Source of the DNA: Comamonadaceae bacterium
Lineage (GTDB): Bacteria; Pseudomonadota; Gammaproteobacteria; Burkholderiales; Burkholderiaceae_C
Assembly (NCBI GenBank): GCA_947478725.1
Contig: CANJWZ010000001.1
Coordinates: 186,001-250,000 of the forward strand
Length of the DNA: 64,000 nucleotides
Reading direction: 5' to 3'
In this document: positions 32,389 to 41,404 of the stretch, one piece after another
How positions within the stretch are numbered: the first letter of the stretch is position 1
Layout of the letters: each line of letters begins with the position of its first letter
The notes under the pieces: generated by a model
The model's database searches: none
Told to the model about the DNA's origin: nothing
Seen by the model: the letters and a program-made list of their open reading frames with translations, nothing else
Program-made: the position numbers and the translations under genes

Positions 32389-33837
32389 TTATCCGACGAG
32401 CTTGAACAACGCGGCGACTTTTTTCTTGGGCTTGATGTTGGCAGACAGACTGCGCGTCGGGTTGGCTTTGGCGGCGGCCTCCCAGGCGGGCTGGGCATCA
32501 GTGGCAACAGTGCTCTCGTAGGGCTGGTCAAAAAACGGGTCGCGCGGTGCGGCGGCCTGACGGTGCGGTGGCGCTTCACGCCGCTCTCTAAATTCTCTGG
32601 GCTCGCGGCGCTCTGGCCGTTCACGCGGCGCTGCATCGTCGGCTTGGCGGTACATGCGTCTGCCATCGTTGATGCGCTGGTGCTCGCCAGGCGCCTCGTC
32701 AAAGGCAAAAGGCTCCAGCTCGATTTTGGTTTTGATGAGCTTTTCAATGTCTGTCACCAGCCGCTGGTCGCTGCTGGCCACAAAACTGACGGCCAAGCCA
32801 GAGGCCCCAGCCCGACCAGTGCGGCCAATGCGGTGCACATAGTCTTCGGCATTGAAAGGCACGTCAAAGTTGAACACCGCTGGCACATCTTTGATGTCCA
32901 GCCCGCGCGCTGCCACATCGGTACACACCAGCAAGTCAACTTCGCCGCTTTTGAAGGCTTCGAGGGCTTTCAGGCGTTCCTCCTGGCTTTTGTCGCCATG
33001 CAGGGCGGTGGTTTTCAGGCCTTCTTTCTCAAGCGAGCGTGCCAGGCGGGCGCAACCCAGCTTGCTGTTGACGAACACAAAAGCCTGCTTCATGCCGCGG
33101 GTTTTTAACACCTGGTGCAAGGCACGTCGCTTGTCGTCTGCGCCCACGCTGTAAAAATGCTGCTCCACCGTCGATGCGGTGGCGTTTGAGCGTGCCACTT
33201 CAATCGTCACCGGGTCTTGCAGATAGCTGGACGCCAGGCGCTTGATTTCAGGGGAGAAGGTGGCCGAAAACAGCAGCGTGATGCGCTGCTTGGGCAGGTA
33301 ACTCAAAATGCGCTGCAAGTCGGGCAAAAAGCCAATGTCGAGCATGCGGTCGGCTTCATCGAGCACCACATATTCAACCTGGTTTAACACCGCGTTTTTG
33401 GCTTCAATGTGGTCCAGCAAGCGGCCTGGCGTAGCGACCAGCACTTCGACGCCTTTTTTCAGCTCGGCGGTTTGGCCCTTCATGTCCATGCCGCCAAAAA
33501 CCACCGCGCTGTTCAAGTGGGTGTATTTGGCGTAAAGCTTGACCTGCTCGGCCACCTGCACCGCCAGCTCACGGGTGGGCAGCAACACCAAGGCGCGCAC
33601 CGGGTGCCGCGCTGGCGAGGTGGACGCGTTTTCGTGCTTCATCATGCGCTGCAGCAGCGGCAAGGCAAAAGCGGCCGTTTTACCGGTCCCGGTTTGCGCT
33701 GCGCCCATCACGTCACGCCCCTCCAGAACCACCGGAATGGCCTGCTCCTGGATGGGGGTCATGGTTTCGTAGCCCATCTCGGCAACGGCGCGGGCCAGCT
33801 GGGGAGCGAGCGAAAGATTGGAAAAGTTAGAGGTCAT
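32389..33837 (-). CDS. rhlE: DEAD-box ATP-dependent RNA helicase, RhlE type
   Basis: A 482-residue helicase. Motifs in order: Q-motif region MTPIQEQAIP, motif I AQTGTGKT (about 46-53), PTRELA, TPGRLLDHIE, DEADRMLDIGF (about 159-169), SAT, then domain 2 motifs including TDVAARGLDIKDVPAVFNFD and HRIGRTGRAG. The C-terminal tail (about 385-482) is R/E/P-rich, typical of RhlE, and ends with a basic KPKKKVAAL segment. RhlE assists ribosome assembly and RNA decay. I see no terminator in the 207 bases between it and the convergent apaH gene. Confidence 0.93.
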   Translation of the reverse strand: MTSNFSNLSLAPQLARAVAEMGYETMTPIQEQAIPVVLEGRDVMGAAQTGTGKTAAFALPLLQRMMKHENASTSPARHPVRALVLLPTRELAVQVAEQVKLYAKYTHLNSAVVFGGMDMKGQTAELKKGVEVLVATPGRLLDHIEAKNAVLNQVEYVVLDEADRMLDIGFLPDLQRILSYLPKQRITLLFSATFSPEIKRLASSYLQDPVTIEVARSNATASTVEQHFYSVGADDKRRALHQVLKTRGMKQAFVFVNSKLGCARLARSLEKEGLKTTALHGDKSQEERLKALEAFKSGEVDLLVCTDVAARGLDIKDVPAVFNFDVPFNAEDYVHRIGRTGRAGASGLAVSFVASSDQRLVTDIEKLIKTKIELEPFAFDEAPGEHQRINDGRRMYRQADDAAPRERPERREPREFRERREAPPHRQAAAPRDPFFDQPYESTVATDAQPAWEAAAKANPTRSLSANIKPKKKVAALFKLVG

Positions 33838-33990
33838 GTAGCCTGCTATTGTCGCATTTTGGGCGTTTTACCAGCTTTCGCCTGTCCAAACGCTGTCAAC
33901 AGCTTGTTCAGGCTGCTTTTTGCAGCCATCAGCATCTTTCAGCAGGGACTTGACGACAAAGCTGTGATGTTGAAAAAATGGCTGTGCAAT

Positions 33991-34055
33991 CACTATTATT
34001 TTAATAGCTTTTGACCCAAGTATTCATTGGCCTACAGCCTTATTTGATACCTGAG
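33991..34055 (+). repeat. Interspersed repeat, copy 2 (intergenic, rhlE-rlmI)
   Basis: CTATTATTTTAATAGCTTTTG is followed by GTATTCATTGGCCTACAGCC and TTTGATACCTGA. The CTATT/AATAG stem, the ATTCATTGGCC core and the end segment recur at 61582-61645 and other sites in this window. Confidence 0.65.
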
Positions 34056-34094
34056 CACGACGCATTTTGTCGTGCCGGCCTTTGGAGGCCAATG

Positions 34095-35309
34095 TCAAGC
34101 CTGCATTTTGACCAGAACCATCCCTTTGAGGTACTCCCCCTCAGGAAAGGTCACCGTCATCGGATGGTCTGGCGCGCCTCCCATGCGTTCGGTGATGTAA
34201 GCATCCACACCCGCATCCAAGCCTGCCCCGGCGACGATCTTGTGAAACAAATCGGCGCTGATGCCGCCTGAACAGGAATAGGTGAACAGTGCACCGCCAG
34301 GCTCGAGCAGCATCAGGGCCAGGCGGTTGATGTCTTTGTAGGCCCGGGCGGCGCGCTCGGCATGAAAGGCGGTGGGGGCAAATTTGGGCGGGTCGAGCAC
34401 GATGGCGTCAAAGGTCACCCCGTCCTTTAAAAACTGGCGCAACGCGGCGTTGACGTCGGCATCCATCATGGTGGTGCGGCTGGCGTCAAAACCGTTCAGC
34501 GCGACGTTGGCCACCGCACGCTCGATCGCCGGGCCAGACGAGTCAATCGACGTGACGTGCGCTGCGCCGCCACTCAAAGCTGCCACCGTGAAGCCGCCTG
34601 TGTAGCTGTAGCAATTCAACACACGCTTGAAAGCCATGCGGCGGGCGTACTGGCTGAACTTGTGGCGGCTGTCCCGCTGGTCCAGATAAAACCCGGTTTT
34701 GTGGCCACTGGCCACGTCCAGGCTGAGCTTCCAGTCGTGTTCCGTCAGGATGATGTCGGTGCTGCCAGACCCCGCGAGCCAACCGGTCGCTTCGGGCAGG
34801 CCTTCAAGTGAGCGAACACCTGCGTCTGAGCGCTCATACAGCCTGGTCAAGCCGGTTTGCTTGAGCAATGCGTCCACAATCACGCCCTTGAAGCGCTCTG
34901 ACCCGCAGCTGGAGAACTGCGCCACCAGCGTATCGCCATACCTGTCCACCACCAGACCAGGCAGGCCGTCAGATTCGCCATGGATCAGCCTGATGCCATC
35001 GCTTTTGATGTCAAAAAGGCTTCTAGCCCTTATGGTTCTTGCACAAGCAGCTATAAAAAACGAAGCGTCGATGCGCTGTGCCTCGTCAAAGCTCCAGACC
35101 CGTGCGCGGATTTTGGACTGCGGGCTGTAAGCCGCCCAGCCCAAAAACTGGCCCTCATGGCTTTCAATGCGCACTGTCTCGCCCGCCTCGGCCAAGCCCA
35201 CACCACCCCCGCCCGTCGCCAGGGCGCCGTCAAACACCCAGGGGTGGCGGCGCAGCAGGGATTTTTCTTTTCCGGGTTTCAGACGCAGTGATTTCATGGC
35301 CTTATTCAT
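34095..35309 (-). CDS. rlmI: Class I SAM-dependent rRNA methyltransferase, RlmI type
   Basis: RlmI makes m5C1962 in 23S rRNA. The 404-residue protein has an N-terminal PUA domain (about 5-80: LKPGKEKSLLRRHPWVFDGA) and a methyltransferase domain with VLNCYSYTGGFTVAAL (about 213-228) for SAM binding. The catalytic region is VLDPPKF (about 305-311), with YSCSGG near residue 350. Residues about 83-101 (FFIAACARTIRARSLFDIK) derive from an in-frame repeat copy (35006-35065) and contain codons rare here (ATA, AGA, AGG). Tandem start ATGs at 35309 and 35297 each follow an AAGGCC-containing repeat. Confidence 0.9.
   Translation of the reverse strand: MNKAMKSLRLKPGKEKSLLRRHPWVFDGALATGGGGVGLAEAGETVRIESHEGQFLGWAAYSPQSKIRARVWSFDEAQRIDASFFIAACARTIRARSLFDIKSDGIRLIHGESDGLPGLVVDRYGDTLVAQFSSCGSERFKGVIVDALLKQTGLTRLYERSDAGVRSLEGLPEATGWLAGSGSTDIILTEHDWKLSLDVASGHKTGFYLDQRDSRHKFSQYARRMAFKRVLNCYSYTGGFTVAALSGGAAHVTSIDSSGPAIERAVANVALNGFDASRTTMMDADVNAALRQFLKDGVTFDAIVLDPPKFAPTAFHAERAARAYKDINRLALMLLEPGGALFTYSCSGGISADLFHKIVAGAGLDAGVDAYITERMGGAPDHPMTVTFPEGEYLKGMVLVKMQA
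35006..35065 (-). repeat. Interspersed repeat, copy 3, in frame inside rlmI
   Basis: Minus-strand reading TTTTTTATAGCTGCTTGTGC, then CCATAAGGGCTAGAAGCCTTTTTGACATC is the repeat in the gene's own orientation. No frameshift or stop results; it encodes about 20 residues of the rlmI product. Confidence 0.65.
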
Positions 35310-35422
35310 GGCCTTATTGTCAGGCTGACCCTGACCCTGAATGGGTACCGCTCAAAGATAAGTTATTCAGGCCAGTGCCGAGTCGTCGTTAAACGCTGTT
35401 CTTGCCAAACTGCCGCGCTGCG

Positions 35423-36397
35423 CTACTTGTCGGGCGTGGTTCTGGTCGCTCTGGGGTGTGCCGCGTCGTAGACACGGGCCAGATGCTGAAAATCAAGCCG
35501 TGTATACACCTGCGTGGTGGTGATGTTGGCGTGGCCCAGCAGCTCCTGTACGGCCCGCAAGTCGCCGCTGGACTGCAGCACATGGCTGGCAAAAGAGTGG
35601 CGCAGCATGTGCGGGTGCACCGGCGTGGCCAAACCCGCCTGCAAGGAACGCTGTTTGAGCCGTACCCGGATGTGTTGTGGGCTCAGACGCTGGCCGCGCT
35701 CATTGATGAACAGGGCGGCGTCAGTTTTAGCCCACTGCGCGCGCTGGCTGACCCATTCAGCCAAGGCAGCCAGCGCCTTGCTGCCCACTGGCACGCTGCG
35801 CTTTTTGCTGCCTTTGCCCAGCACATGCGCCTCAGCGTTTTGGCGGTCAACCCAGCCGCGGGCATCCTTGCCATCCTGCACATCCAGCCCCACCAGTTCG
35901 CCAATCCGCAAGCCGCAACCGTAGAGCAGTTCAGTGATGCAGTGGTCACGCGCCTCCCGGATCGGGTGGCTGTCTTCAGACCTGAAGCTGGCCAGTTGCA
36001 CCGCCTCTTCGACGCCCAGCGCCTTGGGCAGCGGCTTGGGCACCTTGGGGGCGCGCACATCCTGCACCGGGTTGCTGGGCACCAGGCCCTCGCGCCCCAA
36101 CCAGCTATAGAAACCGCGCCAGCCCGACAGAATCAGCGCGATGCCGCGCGCCGTGCGGCCGGCGCTGTGCATGTGGGCCACCCAGCGGCGAATATGTGTG
36201 TTTTGTACCGATTGCAGCGACACACCGGCAGCCAGCGCGCTGGTTTGAAGTTTTTGCAGGTCGGCGGCATACAGCGCCACGGTGCGCTGGGCCAGACGCT
36301 TTTCAACCCGCACATGCGCCAGGTAACGCACGGCGAGCGGGTCAAACTCAAAGACGCTGCCCTGATCGGTGTGATCTGCCTGCGCTTGGGCGGCCAT
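35423..36397 (-). CDS. xerC: Site-specific tyrosine recombinase XerC
   Basis: XerC works with XerD on the dif site to resolve chromosome dimers. The 324-residue protein has an N-terminal SAM-like core-binding domain (about 15-105) and a catalytic domain with the full set. These are Arg in YGCGLRIGELVGLD, the H-x-x-R box in HPHMLRHSFASH, His in LLGHANITTTQ and nucleophile Tyr in QVYTRLDF. Slightly longer than E. coli XerC (298). It follows the DUF484 gene by five bases; dapF-DUF484-xerC is the conserved order. Confidence 0.95.
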   Translation of the reverse strand: MAAQAQADHTDQGSVFEFDPLAVRYLAHVRVEKRLAQRTVALYAADLQKLQTSALAAGVSLQSVQNTHIRRWVAHMHSAGRTARGIALILSGWRGFYSWLGREGLVPSNPVQDVRAPKVPKPLPKALGVEEAVQLASFRSEDSHPIREARDHCITELLYGCGLRIGELVGLDVQDGKDARGWVDRQNAEAHVLGKGSKKRSVPVGSKALAALAEWVSQRAQWAKTDAALFINERGQRLSPQHIRVRLKQRSLQAGLATPVHPHMLRHSFASHVLQSSGDLRAVQELLGHANITTTQVYTRLDFQHLARVYDAAHPRATRTTPDK

Positions 36398-36402
36398 GGG
36401 GG

Positions 36403-37101
36403 CTAAGCGGCGGTGGTTTGTGGCAGCAAACGGGTCAGGGCCGCGCCGGCCAGATCGCCAATTTGCGCCAGGAAATCGGTCCCCATCGCAGCATGAAAGC
36501 GCTGCGGGTCGGTAGAGGCCATCACCAGCATGCCAAAGGCTTCCTGCGCACCGTCTTCACGCAGGGGAATCATGGCGATCGACATCGCCATGGCCGGTTC
36601 AGGCAGCCAGTTGGCCGCCTCAAAACTTGAATTCATGCCGCAATACGGCGCGCCGAGTGAGGACGCAAAAGTCTGCGCATCGCTGCTCGCGCCGGAGGCA
36701 AATGGCTCGCCGGTGAACACGCCATTGACACGCCAGAGCTTGATGGCCGCCTGCGGAATGGCAAACTGGCCCTTGAGTTCATGCACGATGGTGTCGGGCA
36801 AGTCACGCGCATGCGCCGTGAGCAGCAGGTTGCGCGTGCAGCGCTGCAGCTTGCCAGCAATGGCCACGTTTTCCTGCCCGTGGCGAATCATGTCGACCAT
36901 CCTGGCTTCAAGGATTTTGATCTTGTCACGCAGCAGCTCTGCCTGACGCTCCTGCAAGCTCACCGCGCGGCTACCGTGGCCGCTGGACAATTGCACCGTG
37001 CCAAGCAGTTCAGCGTGACGCTCGAAAAAGTCCGGCGTATTGGCCAGGAAATTGGCGATATCGTCTTCCGTGATGGGATTGTTATGGTCAGTTGGGTTCA
37101 T
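36403..37101 (-). CDS. DUF484 (GAF-like) family protein
   Basis: A 232-residue cytoplasmic protein. The family opening ITEDDIANFLANTPDFFERH (about 9-28) precedes SLQERQAELLRDKIKILEAR, a coiled coil, and then a GAF-like domain from about 90 to 225 (AIPQAAIKLWRV, PLREDGAQEAFGMLVMASTD). Biochemical role is not established. Genes of this family lie between dapF and xerC in many proteobacteria, exactly as here, so the call is firm although the function is not. Confidence 0.9.
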   Translation of the reverse strand: MNPTDHNNPITEDDIANFLANTPDFFERHAELLGTVQLSSGHGSRAVSLQERQAELLRDKIKILEARMVDMIRHGQENVAIAGKLQRCTRNLLLTAHARDLPDTIVHELKGQFAIPQAAIKLWRVNGVFTGEPFASGASSDAQTFASSLGAPYCGMNSSFEAANWLPEPAMAMSIAMIPLREDGAQEAFGMLVMASTDPQRFHAAMGTDFLAQIGDLAGAALTRLLPQTTAA

Positions 37102-37225
37102 GGTGGGATTGTGATGGTTTTGCTGGGGAAACTATATAACGAGCCCAGCGAAGGGCCGCCCCTGGCAAGGTCAGCCCCCTGGTGGGGCAGCGCTGTACGC
37201 GAGGCAACAAGCGTGGGGACATCAT

Positions 37226-38107
37226 TTATGGAATATCAATCTCAGACTCAAAAACGGTGATTGCGGGCCCCGTCATCGTGACGGACTGGTCCAGCTCGCC
37301 AGACCACTCGATCGTCAGCACGCCGCCGCGCGTTTGCACGTCGACCACGCTGCCCAGCAGCCCAAGGCGAATGCCCGCCACCACCGCCGCGCAAGCCCCT
37401 GTGCCGCAGGCCAGCGTCTCGCCCGCACCGCGCTCGTAGACGCGCAGGCGGACGGTATGGCGATTGACGATCTGCATGAAGCCAGCGTTGACGCGCTTGG
37501 CAAAGCGCGCATGGCCTTCAATCAGGGGGCCCAGCTCGCGCACTGGCGCGGTCTCGACATCGTCGACCAGCAGCACGGCATGCGGGTTTCCCATCGACAA
37601 GACTGCTATGAATACAGGAGCTTCTGGTGCTTGAATTGAGGGCGCTAAAGCCACATTCAATGGCCACTTTTGCCAGGAATGGATGGTTTGCGGGCTGAGT
37701 CCCGCCGCATCAAACGGCACTTGGGCCAAGTCGAAGACCGGTGCGCCCATATCGACTGTCACACGGCCATCGCTTTGCAGGGTCAGGGTCAAAACGCGGT
37801 TCATGGTTTGCACCCGCAGCGTCGACTTGTCGGTCAAGCCCTGCTCACGCGCAAAGCGCACAAAGCAGCGCGCGCCGTTGCCGCAATGCTCCACTTCACC
37901 ACCATCGGCATTGTGAATCACGTACGCAAAATCAACCGCAGGCGTTGGGGCGGGCCGTACCGACAAAATCTGGTCTGCACCCACACCGAAGTGACGGTCA
38001 GCCAAAAACCGGTACTGCGCTGGCGTCAAACCCAGCAGGCCGCGCGTTTCATCAAGCACCACAAAGTCGTTGCCCGCGCCCTGCATTTTTGTGAATTTCA
38101 CTTTCAT
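37226..38107 (-). CDS. dapF: Diaminopimelate epimerase
   Basis: DapF converts LL- to meso-diaminopimelate for lysine and peptidoglycan. The 293-residue protein has both catalytic Cys motifs: HCGNGARCF (about 75-83) and [10 protein letters not shown] (about 233-242). It opens with [16 protein letters not shown]. About 20 residues before SMGNPHAV (residues about 149-168, [20 protein letters not shown]) coincide with an in-frame repeat copy (37603-37665) in a region where family members are shorter. The insert lies in a surface loop near strand ends in known structures, so activity is likely kept; this last point is inference. Confidence 0.95.
   Translation of the reverse strand: MKVKFTKMQGAGNDFVVLDETRGLLGLTPAQYRFLADRHFGVGADQILSVRPAPTPAVDFAYVIHNADGGEVEHCGNGARCFVRFAREQGLTDKSTLRVQTMNRVLTLTLQSDGRVTVDMGAPVFDLAQVPFDAAGLSPQTIHSWQKWPLNVALAPSIQAPEAPVFIAVLSMGNPHAVLLVDDVETAPVRELGPLIEGHARFAKRVNAGFMQIVNRHTVRLRVYERGAGETLACGTGACAAVVAGIRLGLLGSVVDVQTRGGVLTIEWSGELDQSVTMTGPAITVFESEIDIP
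37603..37665 (+). repeat. Interspersed repeat, copy 4, in frame inside dapF (antisense)
   Basis: Plus-strand reading TGCTATGAATACAGGAGCTT, then GGTGCTTGAATTGAGGGCGCTAAAGCC. It lies antisense to dapF and encodes part of its product without a stop. Confidence 0.55.
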
Positions 38108-38159
38108 GGCCGGATTATCGCGCTACGCTATGGTTTTAAACACTCTTTGAAGACAAGCC

Positions 38160-38705
38160 ATGCGCATACCCGACTGGACCCCCTCAGCCAAACCCCAACC
38201 CAACGACCTGGTGCAAGCTATTTTGAAACGCCGTGGCGGCGAACTGCTCAACCTCGACAAAGCCCTGCTGTGGAGCGAACCGCTGGCACGCGGCTGGAAC
38301 GTGTACCTCAAAGCCGTGCGCACCGACCTGCCCACCAGTTGGAAGCTGCGCGAGCTGGGCATTTGCACCGTTGCGCTGCTGACAGGCGCAGCGTACGAAT
38401 ACCACCACCACGCACCCGATTTTTTAAAGGCTGGCGGCACGGAGGCTGAACTCGATGCCTTGGAGCAGATTTGCAAGGCAGATCCGCGTTTGGCCGCATC
38501 ACATCAAGCGCTGGGTGCTGTTGAAAGCATCGTGGTTCAATACGCCGCGCAAATGACGCTGGATGTCAAAGTCACAGACGCCGTGTTTGGGCAGCTCAAG
38601 CAGCATTTCGACACGACGCAAATCGTCGAGCTGACCGCCGCCATTGCCACCTACAACATGGTGGCCCGGTTTTTGGTGGCGATGGGGGTGTCGCCAGAGG
38701 TGTGA
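38160..38705 (+). CDS. Carboxymuconolactone-decarboxylase-like (AhpD-fold) protein
   Basis: A 181-residue helical protein with the CMD/AhpD pattern: RELGICTVALLTGAAYEYHHHAPDFLKAGGT (residues about 65-95, with Glu-Tyr-His-His in the active-site helix) and a later helix ELTAAIATYNMVARFL. There is no CxxC, so it is not a peroxidase of the AhpD type; it is nearer 4-carboxymuconolactone decarboxylase. The substrate is unknown. It is divergent from dapF and ends one base before the convergent Bug gene. Confidence 0.8.
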   Translation: MRIPDWTPSAKPQPNDLVQAILKRRGGELLNLDKALLWSEPLARGWNVYLKAVRTDLPTSWKLRELGICTVALLTGAAYEYHHHAPDFLKAGGTEAELDALEQICKADPRLAASHQALGAVESIVVQYAAQMTLDVKVTDAVFGQLKQHFDTTQIVELTAAIATYNMVARFLVAMGVSPEV

Positions 38706-39695
38706 TCAGTCGGCCTTGATGTTGTTGTCCTTGACCACCTTGGCCCAGATGTCCATCTGCTTGTCAATGAAAACGCGCGCTGCCTCAGGGGTGCCACCAA
38801 TCACATCAATGCCCTGTGCATCGAGCTTTTTAGCGATGTCCGGGTTTTTTAAAACGGTGTTCAGCGCGTCGTTCATGCGTTTCAAAATATCTGGCGGGGT
38901 TTTGGCTGGGGCCAGCACGGCCCACCAGGCAGGGGCTTCAAAACCGGGGTAGCCACTTTCGGCCACCGTGGGCACATTGGGCAAGTCGGGGCTGCGCTTG
39001 CTGCTGGTCACGACCAGCGGGCGCATGCGGCCACTGTCAATGTGCGGCTTGGTCACAAACACCGAGCCAATCGATAAGGGGACGTGGCCAGCCACCGCAT
39101 CGTTCATCAGCGGGCCACCGCCTTTGTACGGGATGTGGGCCCAGTCGATGCCGCCGTTTTTACCCAGCAGCGTCATGGCCACATGGCCCAGGCTGCCCGA
39201 GCCAATGCTGCCGTAGCTGACGTTCTTTTTGGCTTTGGTGGCTGCCACCACGTCAGCAAAGGTTTTGTACTCGCTACCGGCAAAGGTGGCCAGCACCATC
39301 GGTGATGTGCCCACCAGCACGATGGGCGACAAGTCTTTTTTGCTGTCAAACGGCATGTTGGGAATGAGCGCCGGATTGACGCCGTGGGTGTCAAACACCA
39401 CCGCGAAGGTGTAGCCGTCTGGCGGGGCTGCGGCTACTGCGGCAGCGCCGATGGAGCCGGATGCGCCGCCCTTGTTTTCAACAATCACGGTTTGGCCCAG
39501 GGCGGTTTGCAAGGGCACCTGCAAAATGCGCGCGACCTGATCCACCGAGCCGCCCGGCGGGAACACCGCCACCAATTTGATCGGGCCGCGTGTCGGCCAG
39601 GCAGGCGTTGTTTGCGCTACGGCAGTTGTCGACAACACGGCAGTCGTCCCGATCAGGCAGGCCCAAAAAGAAAAGCGCTTTATCAACATGGTCAT
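38706..39695 (-). CDS. Bug/TctC-family periplasmic substrate-binding protein
   Basis: A 329-residue protein. The N-terminal signal peptide (about 1-27, FWACLIGTTAVLSTTAVAQT) is followed by the Bug signature WPTRGPIKLVAVFPPGGSVD (about 33-52) and GASGSIGAAAVAAAPPDGYT (about 83-102). DLPNVPTVAESGYPGFEAPAWW occurs near 240-260. Such proteins bind carboxylates for TctAB transporters or sensors, but no tctAB lies here, so it is an orphan receptor. The start codon is only 20 bases from that of the divergent NUDIX gene. Confidence 0.93.
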   Translation of the reverse strand: MTMLIKRFSFWACLIGTTAVLSTTAVAQTTPAWPTRGPIKLVAVFPPGGSVDQVARILQVPLQTALGQTVIVENKGGASGSIGAAAVAAAPPDGYTFAVVFDTHGVNPALIPNMPFDSKKDLSPIVLVGTSPMVLATFAGSEYKTFADVVAATKAKKNVSYGSIGSGSLGHVAMTLLGKNGGIDWAHIPYKGGGPLMNDAVAGHVPLSIGSVFVTKPHIDSGRMRPLVVTSSKRSPDLPNVPTVAESGYPGFEAPAWWAVLAPAKTPPDILKRMNDALNTVLKNPDIAKKLDAQGIDVIGGTPEAARVFIDKQMDIWAKVVKDNNIKAD

Positions 39696-39715
39696 CTCCG
39701 TGATTAAATGATGTC

Positions 39716-41404
39716 ATGGTAAGACCAAATCAACTACTCCAACCTACGCGAGAACCCGTAGCGCTGCGCCCCGCCGCCACCGTTTTGCTGCTGCGCGATG
39801 GCGAGCACGGCATCGAAGTGCTGATGACGCGCCGTTCCATGACAGCCAGCTTTGCGCCGGGCGCTTACGTGTTTCCGGGCGGCGGCATTGATGCCGCAGA
39901 CAGTGCGGCACACCGCCAATCCACCCGCAGGCCGACCCAAAGTGACCTGCACCTGACGCAAGCCATTGCTGCCATTCGGGAAAGTTTTGAAGAACTTGGC
40001 GTGCTGCTGGCGCGCCGTGCTGATGGAAGCCACATCACCACCGCCGACATTGCCGCATTGGACCGAAAAGCGCCGTTTGCCGCGCAGTGCCAGGCGCGCG
40101 GCTTGACCTTGGCCGGCGCTGACGTTTTTGTGCTCGCCCATTGGATCACCGACCGCGACTTGCCGCGGCGCTTTGACGTGCCGTTTCTGGTCGCCCGTAT
40201 GCCAGAAGGCCAAGAGCCTGTGGCTGACGAGTCAGAGCAATTCGAGCCCGAATGGATACGCCCAGCCGATGCGCTTGCCAAGCACGCAGCGGGCAACTTT
40301 TTAATGATCTTCCCGACCATTCGCACGCTGGAGCGCTTGCAACACTACGCCAGCGTGGACGCCGTTTTAAATGCTTGCAAAGGTGAAAAGCCGCTGTGGA
40401 CATCCTGTCCACGGGCCGGCTTTCTGAAAGGCCAGACGGCACGCTACATGGAGCATGAATCGCCCTTCGGTGAGCTGGCGCTGACCAGCCCGGACGGACA
40501 GGTCGTGCACACGCTGGACTGGCAAAGCGATGCGCCCGTCAAGCTGCTCAAAAACCTCATGCGCCTGACCGCCCCCAACCCGGGCGTGATGACCGGGCCC
40601 GGCACCAACAGCTATCTGGTGGGCGATGCGCTGTCCGGCTATATCGCCATCGACCCCGGTCCGGCCGATGCCGACCACCTACAGCGGCTCTATCAGGCCG
40701 CTGGCGGCGACATCCGCCTGATTGTGTGCACCCACTCTCACCCCGACCATTCACCCGGTGCGCGGCCATTGCAAGCGCTGTGCGAGGCGGCAGGCAGGCG
40801 GCCGCTGATCGCAGGCTTGCCATCCGCCGACACCGCGCGTGCAGACAGCGCCTTCACACCAGACTGGACGCTATCGAATAATGAGCTGCTCAACCACATA
40901 TCTCAGGGTCAAAAGCCCGATTTGATACCTGAAAACAGCCAAAACGGGCACACGTTGAAGGTTTTATTCACCCCAGGCCATGCGGCCAACCACCTGTGCC
41001 TGGTGTTGCTTGAAGACGGCCTGCTGTTCAGTGGCGACCATATTCTGAACGGCAGCACCACGGTCATCAATCCGCCAGATGGCAACATGAATGCCTACTT
41101 GGATTCTTTGGACTTGTTGAGCCAGGCCTGCGATGAAAACGCGATCGAATTCATCCTGCCCGCCCATGGCTACGCGATTGGCCAGGCCAAAACCGCGATT
41201 GCACAACTCAAGGCGCATCGCCTGAAACGCGAAGCCAAAATCATCGGTGTGATGCAAGCGCTGCCTGATGGCACGCTGGATGACTGGGTCCCGCTGGCCT
41301 ACGACGATGTGGATCAGCGCCTCTGGCCGGTGGCCAAGCGTTCATTGCTGGCGCATGTGGAGCGACTTCAATCGACGCCCCTGTCGGGAAAAATAAAAGT
41401 GTGA
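39716..41404 (+). CDS. NUDIX hydrolase fused to metallo-beta-lactamase-fold domain
   Basis: A 562-residue fusion. The N-terminal NUDIX domain (about 15-200) has GAYVFPGGGIDAAD and AAIRESFEELGVLL, matching the G-x5-E-x7-R-E-x2-E-E-x-G box with an insertion. The C-terminal MBL domain (about 265-555) has GPGTNSYLVG, the metal motif THSHPDHSPG (about 341-350), GHAANHLCLVLLEDGLLFSGDH and LPAHG, resembling LACTB2-like hydrolases. Residues about 386-408 derive from an in-frame repeat (40870-40936). The NUDIX part suggests CoA or nucleotide clean-up; no substrate can be assigned. The last four bases overlap the 3' end of rnpB. Confidence 0.88.
   Translation: MVRPNQLLQPTREPVALRPAATVLLLRDGEHGIEVLMTRRSMTASFAPGAYVFPGGGIDAADSAAHRQSTRRPTQSDLHLTQAIAAIRESFEELGVLLARRADGSHITTADIAALDRKAPFAAQCQARGLTLAGADVFVLAHWITDRDLPRRFDVPFLVARMPEGQEPVADESEQFEPEWIRPADALAKHAAGNFLMIFPTIRTLERLQHYASVDAVLNACKGEKPLWTSCPRAGFLKGQTARYMEHESPFGELALTSPDGQVVHTLDWQSDAPVKLLKNLMRLTAPNPGVMTGPGTNSYLVGDALSGYIAIDPGPADADHLQRLYQAAGGDIRLIVCTHSHPDHSPGARPLQALCEAAGRRPLIAGLPSADTARADSAFTPDWTLSNNELLNHISQGQKPDLIPENSQNGHTLKVLFTPGHAANHLCLVLLEDGLLFSGDHILNGSTTVINPPDGNMNAYLDSLDLLSQACDENAIEFILPAHGYAIGQAKTAIAQLKAHRLKREAKIIGVMQALPDGTLDDWVPLAYDDVDQRLWPVAKRSLLAHVERLQSTPLSGKIKV
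40870..40936 (+). repeat. Interspersed repeat, copy 5, in frame inside the NUDIX-MBL gene
   Basis: CGCTATCGAATAATGAGCTG leads to GGGTCAAAAGCCCGATTTGATACCTGA. The end TTTGATACCTGA is identical to copy 2. It reads through in frame and adds about 22 residues between two MBL strands. Confidence 0.65.

Noticed and set aside
35402-36406. 334-codon plus-strand ORF opposite xerC
   Set aside because: Shadow of the tyrosine recombinase gene, which has all catalytic residues.
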